A stretch of DNA of 64,000 nucleotides from an uncultured Leifsonia sp. (GTDB lineage Bacteria > Actinomycetota > Actinomycetes > Actinomycetales > Microbacteriaceae): contig NZ_CAMFLC010000008.1 of NCBI RefSeq assembly GCF_945957465.1, positions 61,078 to 125,077 on the forward strand. The letters run 5' to 3'. Shown piece after piece: positions 25,604 to 34,746 of this stretch (position 1 is the first letter of the stretch; each line of letters begins with the position of its first letter). Below the pieces are notes generated by a model. That model was not told the origin of the DNA. It saw nothing but the letters and a program-made list of their open reading frames with translations, and did not search any database. The translations under genes were made by a program, and so were the position numbers.

Positions 25604-27357
25604 TCGCTCCCCTTCCGCGGTAGGTCGGGGTCGGCCGGGGGGAGGTCCGCCGGCTCGTCGACCGGTTCGAGCGTATCGGCATTGACCGGCGTCTGACCCT
25701 CGGGCAGGTTGGAGAAGTCGGGTGCGATGACCGTGGCGGGCAGCCGGGTCGCCACTCCTCCGAACACCGTGTCCGCTCCCACCGGTTCGGGTGCGAGCAC
25801 GATGTCGTCGCTCTTGCGCGGCAACGTCAGCCCCTTGAAGTAGTCCGGACGGATGAACCGCCAGACGATCATCAGCACGACCCCGATGAGGATGCCGCCG
25901 ATGCCGACCACGGCCTCCGCTCCGATCCCGAAGATCGTGACGTTCTTGCCCTGGTCGTCGGTCAGCCAATCCGGTTGAGCGAAGTTGTACGTGCCGTAGA
26001 TGAAGACGGCCAGCAGCATCAGACCGCCGAGCAACGGGAACAGCCCGCGCATGATCGCGTGCCGGAAGCTCGTGAACAGCGTCCGCCGGTAGTACCAGAC
26101 GCACGCGAACCCGGTGAGACCGTAGTAGAAGGCGATCATCAGACCGATGGACCCGATCAGCGCGTTGAGCAACGAGACGCTGATCGCGGTGAAGGCGAGG
26201 TAGAAGACGGCGGAGACCAGGCCCATCCCGATCGTCGACCAGGTCGGCGTGAGGAACTTCGGGTGGATGCGAGCGAACTTCTCCGGGATCGCCTTGTAGA
26301 CGGCCATCGACAGCGTCGTCCGCGCGGTGGGCAGGATCGTCGTCTGGGTGGACGCGGATGCGGACGTCAGGATGGAGAAGCCGAGCAAGGTCATCAGGAC
26401 CGCCCCGACCGGACCGCCGCCGAAGAGCGTCGGGCCGATCGCCGAGAAGACGTCACCGGAGTTCGCCGGGTTCGCCAACCCGATCCCCTTCTCGCCGACC
26501 CCGGCGAAGGCGACGGCAGCGACCGTCACGATCGCATACGTGGCGAGCAGAAGGAGAGTGCTGATGACGGCGGCGCGGCCGGGCGTCTTCTCCGGGTTCT
26601 TGGTCTCCTCGTTGACCGACACGGCCGTGTCCCAGCCCCAGTAGATGAAGATCGCGGTCAGGAGGGCGGGTGCGATCGTCTGCCCGAAGTCGAGCGTGAA
26701 CGGGTTGAACCACGACCACTGCGGGATGAGCGAGTACGGCTCGGCGGTGCCGGTGTAGACCTTCACGAGTGCGAAGACCGCGAAGAAGATCAGGATGACG
26801 ACCTCGAAAGCCAGGAGTACGTACTGCACGCGCGCCGACACTTCGATTCCGCGATAGCAGATCCACGTCATCAGGGCGATCCAGACGAGGCCGGCGATCG
26901 TCACAGCGACGTTGTTGTTCGCGAGAGCGGCCACCCCGGGGAGGCCGAATCCGCCGACGAACGTGTACGAGTAGCTTCCGGCGATCTGGGCGAGGTTGGA
27001 CATCACGATGATGTCGGCGATCACGATCCCCCACCCGCCGAGCCAGCCGGTGATCGGCCCGAAGGCACGGGCGGCCCAGGTGAAGGTCGTGCCGCAGTCC
27101 GGCTCGGCCTTGTTGAGCTCCTGGTACGCGACCGCGATCAGATACATCGGGATGAACGCGAGCAGCACGATGCCCGGGGCCTTCACGCCGGCCGCGAGCG
27201 TCCCACCGACGACGATGAAACCCAGGCTCGCCGCGAGGCTGTACGCGGGCGCGGTCGAGGCCACCCCGACGACCACGCTCGACACGAGGCCGAGCGCACC
27301 GCCTTTCAGGCCCTTCTTCCCTGCTTCGTCCGTGGCGGACGGGCTGGTGGATGTCAT
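25600..27357 (-). CDS. APC-superfamily amino acid permease
   Basis: The 585-residue membrane protein has about 12-14 helices and begins with GALGLVSSVVVGVASTAPAYS, the conserved first helix of the APC family; NKAEPDCGTTFTWAARAFGP matches helix 2-3. The Pro-rich acidic C-terminal tail of about 70 residues is cytoplasmic. GGAGG lies 6 nt before the ATG at 27357; the frame extends 15 residues further with no ribosome-binding site. Such permeases import amino acids or polyamines; substrate unknown. Confidence 0.9.
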   Translation of the reverse strand: MTSTSPSATDEAGKKGLKGGALGLVSSVVVGVASTAPAYSLAASLGFIVVGGTLAAGVKAPGIVLLAFIPMYLIAVAYQELNKAEPDCGTTFTWAARAFGPITGWLGGWGIVIADIIVMSNLAQIAGSYSYTFVGGFGLPGVAALANNNVAVTIAGLVWIALMTWICYRGIEVSARVQYVLLAFEVVILIFFAVFALVKVYTGTAEPYSLIPQWSWFNPFTLDFGQTIAPALLTAIFIYWGWDTAVSVNEETKNPEKTPGRAAVISTLLLLATYAIVTVAAVAFAGVGEKGIGLANPANSGDVFSAIGPTLFGGGPVGAVLMTLLGFSILTSASASTQTTILPTARTTLSMAVYKAIPEKFARIHPKFLTPTWSTIGMGLVSAVFYLAFTAISVSLLNALIGSIGLMIAFYYGLTGFACVWYYRRTLFTSFRHAIMRGLFPLLGGLMLLAVFIYGTYNFAQPDWLTDDQGKNVTIFGIGAEAVVGIGGILIGVVLMIVWRFIRPDYFKGLTLPRKSDDIVLAPEPVGADTVFGGVATRLPATVIAPDFSNLPEGQTPVNADTLEPVDEPADLPPADPDLPRKGSE

Positions 27358-27462
27358 TGCAACCTCCGGTGACTCGGGTCCGCTCACCGGTGAACGGGCC
27401 ACCGCAGCACAGCGTAGCTCCCGGTCGGCCGTTTCGGGGGTACGGCTCTCCTGCGAGAGACC

Positions 27463-28377
27463 TCAGAACGTCGAGTCGAGTCGGGCCAGTCGCCGACGCG
27501 CCGCCAGCTCCGCCTGGGTCTGCGGGCCGAGCAGCACCTGGGCCCCACGCAGCACGAGTGCCGTCGCGCCGTCGATCGGGAGCCGGTCGACCGCCGGGAA
27601 GCCGAGCAGGACGCGGTGCCGCGGCTCGAGGGTCGACACCGCGGCACGGAACACCACGCGGTACGACGGCCGCAGTGTGCGCCGCAGCGGTGCGCGCCGG
27701 ATGAAGCGCACGATCTCCTCGACGTCGGGGCCCCCGCGCAGGTCGCCGGCATCGGTCACCTCGTCGATGCGTGCCCGCAGGTCCGCTGCAGTGCGCGGCG
27801 GGTCCTCGACGCCCATGAGCTCCGCCGCGGTCGCCCACTCCCCGACGTAGCCGTCCGCTCCTCCGGGGATCGGCGACCCCCAGCGCTGATGGGCGGTGAG
27901 GAACGCATCGGTGAACGCCAGGTGCACCCACGCGGCCAGCTCCGGGTCGTTCGCGGCGTATGCGCGGGTCGTACCGTGCCCATCGACGTACTGTCCGCGC
28001 ACACGCTCGTGCAGCGACTTCACCAGTTCGCTGCCGGCGACCGCCTGCGCTCGGCTGCCGAAAGTGACCGTGTGGATCCACTGGATGGTGCCCGCGAGCC
28101 TGCCCAGCGGGTCCTCCCGGTAGCGCGAGTGATCACGCACGCCCGCGAGTGCGCCGGGGTGCACTGCCTGAAGGAGGAGTGCGCGCACACCGGCCACGAG
28201 GGTCGGCATGCCGCCGTGCACGGTCCACGCCGCCCCGCCCGCCGGGAAGAAGCCCGCGTCGTCGCCGTCCTCGAGGCGCAGGATCCACGCGGGCAGGCGA
28301 TCGGACCGTCCGGACAGTGTCTCGATCAGTCGCGACCGGACCGGCCCGAGGAGGCGCTCGACGACGTCGACGGTCAT
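27463..28377 (-). CDS. MpaB/latex-clearing-type oxygenase family protein (DUF2236)
   Basis: The 304-residue protein has DUF2236 hallmarks: GGAAWTVHGGMPTLVAGVRALLLQAVHPGALAGVRDHS near residue 48 (quoted in part: LLLQAVHPGALAGV), DPLGRLAGTIQWI, and WVHLAFTDAFL with its conserved histidine. Members such as MpaB and Lcp bind heme and oxygenate hydrophobic substrates. There is no signal peptide. The ATG overlaps the YbaK stop codon by 4 nt. Confidence 0.85.
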   Translation of the reverse strand: MTVDVVERLLGPVRSRLIETLSGRSDRLPAWILRLEDGDDAGFFPAGGAAWTVHGGMPTLVAGVRALLLQAVHPGALAGVRDHSRYREDPLGRLAGTIQWIHTVTFGSRAQAVAGSELVKSLHERVRGQYVDGHGTTRAYAANDPELAAWVHLAFTDAFLTAHQRWGSPIPGGADGYVGEWATAAELMGVEDPPRTAADLRARIDEVTDAGDLRGGPDVEEIVRFIRRAPLRRTLRPSYRVVFRAAVSTLEPRHRVLLGFPAVDRLPIDGATALVLRGAQVLLGPQTQAELAARRRLARLDSTF

Positions 28378-28934
28378 CGCACCGGCAACTCCATCCCGAG
28401 TCCGTCGATGACCTGTGCCGACGGCAGCGCGCCCAGCAGCCGCCCCGGCAGCAGCAGCTTCGAACGTCGCACACCCGAACCGATGATCACGACCACGCCG
28501 TCGGCGACCACGCGGGAATCGACGAGCACGGGCCACCCGGCGGGCAGGCCGATCGGTGTGATGCCGCCGTACTCCATCCCGGTGAGCTCCACCGCGCGCT
28601 CCATCGGCAGGAACGAGGCCTTGCGGACGTCGAGCAGCCGCTTGACCGTGCCGTTCACGTCGGCGCGCGTGGTCGCGAGCACGACGCAGGCGGCGATCGA
28701 CTCCACGCCCTCGCGCTTGCCGCCGACGACGACGCAGTTGGCGAGGGTGTCCGCGGCCAGGCCGAACCGTTCCTGCGTCGCCGCGGTGTCGGAGACGTCG
28801 GGGTCGATCTCGACCACGCCGACCTCGTCCAGCCAGCCGAGCGCGCCCAGAGCGTCGAGAGTCGGCGACGCCAGCAGCTCGGTGCGCGAGGAGGCCGGCG
28901 CCGTGGTGAGCCCGCCGAGTGTGAAGACGCCCAT
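28374..28934 (-). CDS. YbaK/EbsC-type aminoacyl-tRNA deacylase
   Basis: The 186-residue protein contains the YbaK/ProRS-editing fold: TLANCVVVGGKREGVESIAACVVLATTRADVNGTVKRLL with the conserved Lys and GGITPIGLP as the substrate loop (quoted in short pieces: KRLLDVRKASF; GGITPIGLPAG). Such enzymes hydrolyse mischarged tRNA. Its first 60 residues are an additional N-terminal region. It lies between a GNAT gene and the MpaB-type gene, overlapping the latter by 4 nt. A second family member is at 43197. Confidence 0.85.
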   Translation of the reverse strand: MGVFTLGGLTTAPASSRTELLASPTLDALGALGWLDEVGVVEIDPDVSDTAATQERFGLAADTLANCVVVGGKREGVESIAACVVLATTRADVNGTVKRLLDVRKASFLPMERAVELTGMEYGGITPIGLPAGWPVLVDSRVVADGVVVIIGSGVRRSKLLLPGRLLGALPSAQVIDGLGMELPVR

Positions 28935-28938
28935 GCAC

Positions 28939-29487
28939 CTACGCTAGCGCTGTCGCCGGCTCCTCACGAACGCGGGGGTCGAGCTGCTTGTACATGATGG
29001 TGGTGCCCCCGAGCGCGCCGGACGGACTGATCGCGTAGCCGGGGATGCCGCCCACGGTCTGCCAGCCCCACCGGGTGTACAGGGACTCGGCGAGGCTGCC
29101 GGTCTCGGTGTCCAGCACGAGGAGTGTCAGCCCGTGCGCGGCCGCGTGCTCCTCGAGTGCCGTCATCAGTGCGGGTGCGATGCCACGGCCGCGAGCATCG
29201 GGATGCACCATCAGCTTGATGACCTCCCCGCGGTGCGGGCCGTTGCGCTTCGCCGCCCGCACCAGGGTGATCGTCCCGAGGACGCGCTCGCCGTCGCGGG
29301 CGACCCAGGTCTCGGCGTCCGGGTCGGCGAACAGCGCCGCCCACCACACCGCCGCCTCCTCCGGCGTCGGCGGGTCGACCCAGCCCACGCTCGCCCCGGA
29401 GGCGACGGTGTCGATCAGAACGGGCGCGAGCGCGACCGCGGTCGCGGCAGCGCTCGCGCCGGTGACGCGCTCGATCGTGGCCGTCAT
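28939..29487 (-). CDS. GNAT-family N-acetyltransferase
   Basis: The 182-residue protein has the GNAT acetyl-CoA motif A: VIKLMVHPDARGRGIAPALM (the RGRGIA pyrophosphate-binding loop near residue 95) and motif B LVLDTETGSLAESLYTRWGW. The C-terminal GTTIMYKQL is typical. Acceptor unknown. It lies 38 nt after gatB and 4 nt before the YbaK gene, so it may be transcribed with both. Confidence 0.88.
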   Translation of the reverse strand: MTATIERVTGASAAATAVALAPVLIDTVASGASVGWVDPPTPEEAAVWWAALFADPDAETWVARDGERVLGTITLVRAAKRNGPHRGEVIKLMVHPDARGRGIAPALMTALEEHAAAHGLTLLVLDTETGSLAESLYTRWGWQTVGGIPGYAISPSGALGGTTIMYKQLDPRVREEPATALA

Positions 29488-29525
29488 CGCGCGACCGTCA
29501 CTGCGAGGCCGTCACGGGCCGACCG

Positions 29526-31025
29526 TCACTGCGAGGCCCGCTCGAGCACCAGCTCGCGCACGCGAGCGGCGTCCGCCTGGCCCTTCATGGCCTTCATCAC
29601 CGCGCCGATGACCGCGCCGGCGGCCTGGACCTTGCCGTCGCGGATCTTCTCGAGCACGTCGGGCTGGGCGGCCAGCGCCTCGTCGATCGCCGCGACCAGT
29701 GCGCCGTCGTCGGAGACGACCGCGAGCCCGCGGCTGTCCACGACCTGCTGCGGAGCGCCCTCGCCCGCGATGACGCCCTCGAGCACCTGGCGGGCCAGGC
29801 GATCGGTGAGCGTGCCGGCGTCGACCAGCGCGGCCAGCTCGGCGACGTGCTGCGGGCTGACCAGCGTCCCGGCCGGCACGCCCTGGGCGTTGGCCAGCCG
29901 GGCGATCTCGCCGGTCCACCACTTGCGCGCGGCGGCCGGGGTGGCGCCGGCTGCGATGGTGGCCTCCAGCTCGTCGAGCAGTTCGGCGTTGTCCACGTCC
30001 TGGAACTCCAGCGCCGTGAACCCCCACTCGACGGTGAGGCGCTTGCGGCGCGCCGCAGGGGCCTCCGGAAGCGTCGCGCGCAGCTCCTCCACCCACTCGC
30101 GGCTGGGTGCGACGGGTACGAGGTCCGGCTCCGGGAAGTACCGGTAGTCGTCGGCATCGGACTTCGGACGCCCCGCGGAGGTCGTGCCGGTGTCTTCGTG
30201 CCAGTGCCGCGTCTCCTGCACGATCGTGCCGCCGGCCTCGAGGATCGCGGCCTGGCGCTGGATCTCGTAGCGCACGGCGCGCTCGATCGAGCGCAGCGAG
30301 TTGACGTTCTTGGTCTCCGTGCGTGTGCCCAGCTCCGACGAACCGCGCCGGCGGAGCGACACATTCGCGTCGCAGCGGACGTTGCCCTCCTCCATGCGAG
30401 CGTTCGAGACGCCCAGCGCCTTCACCAGGTCGCGGATGGCGCGGACGTAGGTGCGCCCGACCTCCGGAGCGTCGCCCTCGGCGCCCTCGATCATCTTGGT
30501 GACGATCTCGACGAGCGGTACGCCGCCGCGGTTGAAGTCGACCAGCGAGTAGTCCGCGCCCTGGATACGACCGGTCGCGCCGCCGACGTGGGTCAGCTTT
30601 CCGGCGTCCTCCTCCATGTGGGCGCGCTCGATCTCGATCCGCAGCTCGCGGCCGTTCTCGAGCTCGATGGTGACCGCGCCGTCGTGGGCGATCGGCTCGT
30701 CGTACTGGGAGGTCTGGAAGTTCTTCGCGAGGTCGGGGTAGAAGTAGTTCTTGCGCGCGAACCGGCTCGACTCGGCGATCTCGCAGCCGAGCGCGAGCCC
30801 CAGGCGGATGCTCGACTCGATCGCCTTCTCGTTGACCTGCGGCAGGCCGCCGGGCAGACCGAGGCACGTCGGGCAGGTGTTCGTGTTGGCGCCGGAGCCG
30901 AACTCGTTCGCACAGCCGCAGAACATCTTGGTGGCCGTGTTCAGCTCCACGTGCACCTCGAAACCGAGCACGGGCTCGAACAGCTCGAGGGCCTTGTCGT
31001 AATCCATCAACTGGGCCTTGGCCAT
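29526..31025 (-). CDS. gatB: Asp/Glu-tRNA amidotransferase subunit B
   Basis: The 499-residue protein starts with the GatB N-terminal catalytic cradle: [28 protein letters not shown], and the conserved [17 protein letters not shown]-terminal YqeY-like tail domain ends ELVLERASQ. It phosphorylates misacylated Glu-tRNA-Gln or Asp-tRNA-Asn, and ammonia from GatA completes amidation. The zinc ligands of the N-terminal cradle (CGCAN, CPTC) are present. Its ATG overlaps the gatA TGA by one base. Confidence 0.97.
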   Translation of the reverse strand: MAKAQLMDYDKALELFEPVLGFEVHVELNTATKMFCGCANEFGSGANTNTCPTCLGLPGGLPQVNEKAIESSIRLGLALGCEIAESSRFARKNYFYPDLAKNFQTSQYDEPIAHDGAVTIELENGRELRIEIERAHMEEDAGKLTHVGGATGRIQGADYSLVDFNRGGVPLVEIVTKMIEGAEGDAPEVGRTYVRAIRDLVKALGVSNARMEEGNVRCDANVSLRRRGSSELGTRTETKNVNSLRSIERAVRYEIQRQAAILEAGGTIVQETRHWHEDTGTTSAGRPKSDADDYRYFPEPDLVPVAPSREWVEELRATLPEAPAARRKRLTVEWGFTALEFQDVDNAELLDELEATIAAGATPAAARKWWTGEIARLANAQGVPAGTLVSPQHVAELAALVDAGTLTDRLARQVLEGVIAGEGAPQQVVDSRGLAVVSDDGALVAAIDEALAAQPDVLEKIRDGKVQAAGAVIGAVMKAMKGQADAARVRELVLERASQ

Positions 31026-32572
31026 CAGACCGCTCCCTCTTCGCTCGCGAACATCTCGGTGGCGCTCAGATCCGGCGCCTGGCTGAGCAGCGGGCCGCCC
31101 CACTGCTGCTCCAGCAGCCGCTCGAGTGCGGCGCCGATCGTGTAGAGCCGCGCGTCGGCGCGCGCCGGCGCCATGAGCTGCATGCCGACCGGGAGGCCGT
31201 CCTCCGGCGCCAGCCCGATCGGCAGGCCCATGCCGGGCACGCCGGCGAGGTTGGCGGGGATGGTGGTGATGTCGTTGAGGTACATCGCCATCGGGTCGGC
31301 CAGCTTCTCGCCGAACCTGAACGCGGTGGTCGGCGCGCTCGGGCTGACCAGCACGTCGACCTTCTCGAACGCGGCCGAGAAATCGCGCTGGATCAGCGTG
31401 CGGACCTTCTGCGCCGAGCCGTAGTAGGCGTCGTAGTAGCCCGCGCTCAGCGCGTACGTGCCGAGGATGATGCGGCGCTTGACTTCGGGACCGAACCCGG
31501 CGTCGCGGGTCGCCGCCATCACGCGCTCGACTGTGACCGGCCCGTTCTCGGGGTCCACGCGCAACCCGAACCGCACGGAGTCGAACCGCGCCAGGTTGCT
31601 GGACGCCTCGGCCGGGAGGATGAGGTAGTACGCGGCGACGGCATATTCGAAGCTCGGGGCCTCGACCTCCACCACCTCCGCACCGGCCGCCTGCAGGAGC
31701 GCGAGCGCCTCGTCGAAGCGCTGCTTCACCCCGGCCTGGAAGCCCTCGCCGTTCAGTTCGCGGACGACGCCGACACGGACGCCGCGCAGCGCCTCGTCGC
31801 GCAGCCCTGCCCGCGCGGCGTCGGCCATCGACGGCCAGGAGTCGGTCAGCGACGTGGAGTCGAACGGGTCGTGCCCGGCGATCACGTCGTGGAGCAGGCC
31901 GGCGTCGATCACCGTGCGCGACACGGGGCCGACCTGGTCGAGCGAGCTCGCCAGCGCGATCGCTCCGTAGCGGCTGACGCCGCCGTAGGTCGGCTTGACC
32001 CCCACGGAACCGGTCACGGCGGCGGGCTGCCGGATCGAGCCGCCCGTGTCGGAGCCGAGCGCGAAGGGCGCCTCGAACGCCGAGACGGCCGCTGCCGAGC
32101 CGCCGCCCGAGCCGCCGGGGATCCGCTCCAGATCCCACGGGTTGCGCGTGGGACCGAAAGCGGAGTGCTCGGTGGAGGAGCCCATCGCGAACTCGTCCAT
32201 ATTGGTCTTGCCCAGCGGCACGAGGTCGGCTTCGCGCAGCTTGCGCACCACGGTCGCGTCATAGGGCGGGATCCAGCCCTCGAGGATGCGCGACCCGGAG
32301 GTCGACGGCATGTCGCGGGTGGCGAGCACGTCCTTGATCGCGACGGGAACGCCCGCGAGCGCACCGAGCGGGTCGCCGGCCGCCCGGCGGCCGTCGATCT
32401 CGGCCGCCGTGCGCACGGCGTTCTCGCCGGCGACGTGCAGGAACGCGTGGACGTCGGCGTCCACCGACTCGATGCGGTCGAGGTGGGCGCGGGTGGCCTC
32501 CACGGAGGAGACCTCTCGAGCGGAGAGCAGGTCGGCCAGTGCGGAGGCCGTGAGCCGGGTCAGATCAGTCAT
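31025..32572 (-). CDS. gatA: Asp/Glu-tRNA amidotransferase subunit A (glutaminase)
   Basis: The 515-residue amidase provides ammonia from glutamine for tRNA amidation. The Ser-cisSer-Lys triad is intact: K80 (VAIKDV), S155 in [10 protein letters not shown] and S179 in [13 protein letters not shown]. The ATG at 32572 has GAGGAG 8 nt upstream; a GTG at 32581 is less likely. It lies 17 nt after gatC and is coupled to gatB through TGATG. The trio substitutes for missing or partial GlnRS/AsnRS activity. Confidence 0.97.
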   Translation of the reverse strand: MTDLTRLTASALADLLSAREVSSVEATRAHLDRIESVDADVHAFLHVAGENAVRTAAEIDGRRAAGDPLGALAGVPVAIKDVLATRDMPSTSGSRILEGWIPPYDATVVRKLREADLVPLGKTNMDEFAMGSSTEHSAFGPTRNPWDLERIPGGSGGGSAAAVSAFEAPFALGSDTGGSIRQPAAVTGSVGVKPTYGGVSRYGAIALASSLDQVGPVSRTVIDAGLLHDVIAGHDPFDSTSLTDSWPSMADAARAGLRDEALRGVRVGVVRELNGEGFQAGVKQRFDEALALLQAAGAEVVEVEAPSFEYAVAAYYLILPAEASSNLARFDSVRFGLRVDPENGPVTVERVMAATRDAGFGPEVKRRIILGTYALSAGYYDAYYGSAQKVRTLIQRDFSAAFEKVDVLVSPSAPTTAFRFGEKLADPMAMYLNDITTIPANLAGVPGMGLPIGLAPEDGLPVGMQLMAPARADARLYTIGAALERLLEQQWGGPLLSQAPDLSATEMFASEEGAV

Positions 32573-32589
32573 CTCGGGCACTCCTCGGC

Positions 32590-32886
32590 TCAGTCTTCGT
32601 CCAGGATGGTGGCGACCTTGAACCGGTCGCCCTCCCGCGCGGGGGCGCCGGAGAGCGCCTGCTCGACGGTCAGCGACGGTCGCACCTCGTCGGAGCGGAA
32701 GACGTTGGTGAGCGGAAGCGGATGGCTCGTGGCGGGGACGTCGGGACCGGCGACCTCCTGCACCTTCGCGACCGCCTCGACGATCTGGCCGAGCTCACTC
32801 GTGAGGCTCTCGATCTCTTCCGGGCTGAGGTCGATCCTGGCGAGGTTCGCCAGGTGAGCGACCTGTTCTGCGCTGATTTCGGACAT
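32590..32886 (-). CDS. gatC: Asp/Glu-tRNA amidotransferase subunit C
   Basis: The 98-residue protein is the GatA-GatB clamp subunit: [20 protein letters not shown] at the start and a middle region [21 protein letters not shown] that wraps the partner subunits. CGGAG lies 5 nt before the ATG. It is first in the gatCAB operon. Confidence 0.96.
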   Translation of the reverse strand: MSEISAEQVAHLANLARIDLSPEEIESLTSELGQIVEAVAKVQEVAGPDVPATSHPLPLTNVFRSDEVRPSLTVEQALSGAPAREGDRFKVATILDED

Positions 32887-32921
32887 GCGTCTCCGTGCTG
32901 GTTTCTGGGTGGACGGAACCA

Positions 32922-32927
32922 ATTCTA
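32922..32927 (-). promoter_or_regulatory. Probable -10 box of the gatCAB operon
   Basis: On the minus strand TAGAAT lies 36 nt before the gatC ATG in the short gap after the phosphoesterase gene. A transcript from here would carry a leader of about 30 nt with the visible ribosome-binding site. No convincing -35 box is seen. Confidence 0.4.
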
Positions 32928-32930
32928 TGG

Positions 32931-34721
32931 TCAGCCGAACAGACCGCGCCCCAGCCGGTCGACGGCGTCGTACGCCTCCTTGTACGTGCGCGGCACCGGG
33001 TCGCCCGGCGCGCCGTACCGCGCGGTGAGCAGGCCGACGAGCCCGACGCCGGGAGGGCTCAGCGGACGATCCTCGTCGCCCGGCGCCGGGGCGCCCGCCT
33101 CGGGGTTCGGCGGCAGGTACTGCGGTTGCGTGTCGGGCCACGTCCCCGGCTGGCGAGGAGTGCGCCGGTTCACGGCGTTGCGGACGGTGCGCGCACCACG
33201 GTCGCGCTCGGTGAGGTGCGGCAGACCGTACGCGCGGCAGAGCGTGGCGATGACCGCGGCGTGGCTCATCTCGTCGTGGATGATCGTGTTGCGCTCGGTG
33301 TAGGCGGAGATCGCGATGGCGGGGACGCGCACACCCAGCCGGTCGAACCGGAAGCCGTTCTCCCCCGGTCCGCTGCCGTCGGGCGGCGTCGCGGCTCCCG
33401 GCGCCACGTGGTCGTACGTTCCTCCGTGCTCGTCGAACGTCACGAGCAGCATGGTGTTGAGCGCGTTCGACCCCGTGGCGCTGCGCGATCCGCGGATCGC
33501 CGAGTACACCTGGTGCAGCAGCAGCTCCCCCGCGCGCACATCGGAGACCCCGCCGCCGGCGATGAGCGTCCCGTCGACGTCCTCCTCCGTCAGCGGTCCG
33601 CCCGGCGGGTGCATGTCGTTGTGGTCGTAGAGCAGGCGCGGCTCGATGAACGCGTAGTCCGGCAGCGTGCCCTCGGCCACGTCGGCGTAGAAATCGGTCA
33701 TCGTGCGGAAGTGCGTCTTCCAGTACGGCTCGAGCACCGGCGCATGGATGAAGCCCGTCAGCGAGATGAGCTGCCGGTCGTCGAAATAGACGCGCCAGTT
33801 GCGCCCGGCCTCCTCGAGCCGGTTGAAGATCGTGGGGGCGTCGTTCGCCGGGTCGAACCACTTGCGGAGTCCGCCTGCTCCCGCGTTGTCCACGTACCCG
33901 TGCGAGGTCGACGCGTGGAAGAACGACCGGTTGCAGAACGTCTGCGAGGGAACGGCGCAGTGCCAGTCGTCGTAGACGGCGAACTGTCGCGCGAGCGTCG
34001 AGAAGACCGGCAGCATCTCGGGGGTGAAGGCGCCCATGATCCGCCGGTAGTCGTCGGGAGCGGGCTCGGCGCCGGTGTCCTTCCGCAGCACACCGATGTA
34101 GTCGCGGACGAAACCCTTCATCGTGGGCTTCATCCCGGCCGGCGGGGCGTTGTACGGGGGCTGCAGCTCCCGCACCCGGGCATCCTCGTTGGAGGGCGGG
34201 TCGACGATGCCGAAGAGCTGCGTGTTGACGTGCGGGTACACCTCGCCCGGGTCCGGGGACGGCTGCCGCATGATGAAATCGGTGCTCCCCTCGTAGGGAT
34301 GCACCCGGATCTCGCCGCCCGCCGGATCGGGATTGCTGTAGTCGCCGAACGCCAGCCCGTCGAAGCGCGCGCCCTTCGGAAGGTTCTTCTCGTCGTACAG
34401 GTAGCCGAGGAGATTGTCGAACGAGCGGTTCTCATACATCAGCACGACGAGGTGGTCGAAGCCCGGCTTCGGCGGGGCCGGCAGCGTCGGGTACTCCTCC
34501 CCCGCTTCGTCGTCCGCGGCCGGAGCGGCGGACTGCTGCGAGGCCACACCGGCGCCGACGGCGCCGCCGGCCGCTCCCCCGACGACCGCCCCGGCGGCCA
34601 CGAGCCCCGCGCCCTTCAGGAACGCGCGCCGGGACGACGCCGGCGCGTGTCCGTTCGCAGCAGGATCGGCCACACCGTCGTTCGGCGCGTGATCGTCGTG
34701 CTCCGGATCCATCGGTCCCAT
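32931..34721 (-). CDS. Tat-exported phospholipase C / acid-phosphatase-like phosphoesterase
   Basis: The 596-residue protein has a twin-arginine signal (SRRAFLKGAGLVAAGAVVGG at about 30-49) and the phosphoesterase-family start HLVVLMYENRSFDNLLGY at about residue 90, where the Glu-Asn binds metal and is near the nucleophile. Further motifs are VFSTLARQFAVYDDWHCAVP and LLVTFDEHGGTYDHVAPG, both typical of phospholipase C/AcpA enzymes. It would be folded before export and act outside the membrane on phospholipids or phosphate esters. No C-terminal receptor-binding PLC domains are evident. Confidence 0.88.
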   Translation of the reverse strand: MGPMDPEHDDHAPNDGVADPAANGHAPASSRRAFLKGAGLVAAGAVVGGAAGGAVGAGVASQQSAAPAADDEAGEEYPTLPAPPKPGFDHLVVLMYENRSFDNLLGYLYDEKNLPKGARFDGLAFGDYSNPDPAGGEIRVHPYEGSTDFIMRQPSPDPGEVYPHVNTQLFGIVDPPSNEDARVRELQPPYNAPPAGMKPTMKGFVRDYIGVLRKDTGAEPAPDDYRRIMGAFTPEMLPVFSTLARQFAVYDDWHCAVPSQTFCNRSFFHASTSHGYVDNAGAGGLRKWFDPANDAPTIFNRLEEAGRNWRVYFDDRQLISLTGFIHAPVLEPYWKTHFRTMTDFYADVAEGTLPDYAFIEPRLLYDHNDMHPPGGPLTEEDVDGTLIAGGGVSDVRAGELLLHQVYSAIRGSRSATGSNALNTMLLVTFDEHGGTYDHVAPGAATPPDGSGPGENGFRFDRLGVRVPAIAISAYTERNTIIHDEMSHAAVIATLCRAYGLPHLTERDRGARTVRNAVNRRTPRQPGTWPDTQPQYLPPNPEAGAPAPGDEDRPLSPPGVGLVGLLTARYGAPGDPVPRTYKEAYDAVDRLGRGLFG

Positions 34722-34746
34722 TATGCGCGGCGGGCGTCGCAGCCGC

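Noticed and set aside
26453..28081. A 542-codon minus-strand frame spanning the permease and MpaB genes
   Set aside because: It is a different frame of two well-supported genes on the same strand, Arg-rich and without family features.
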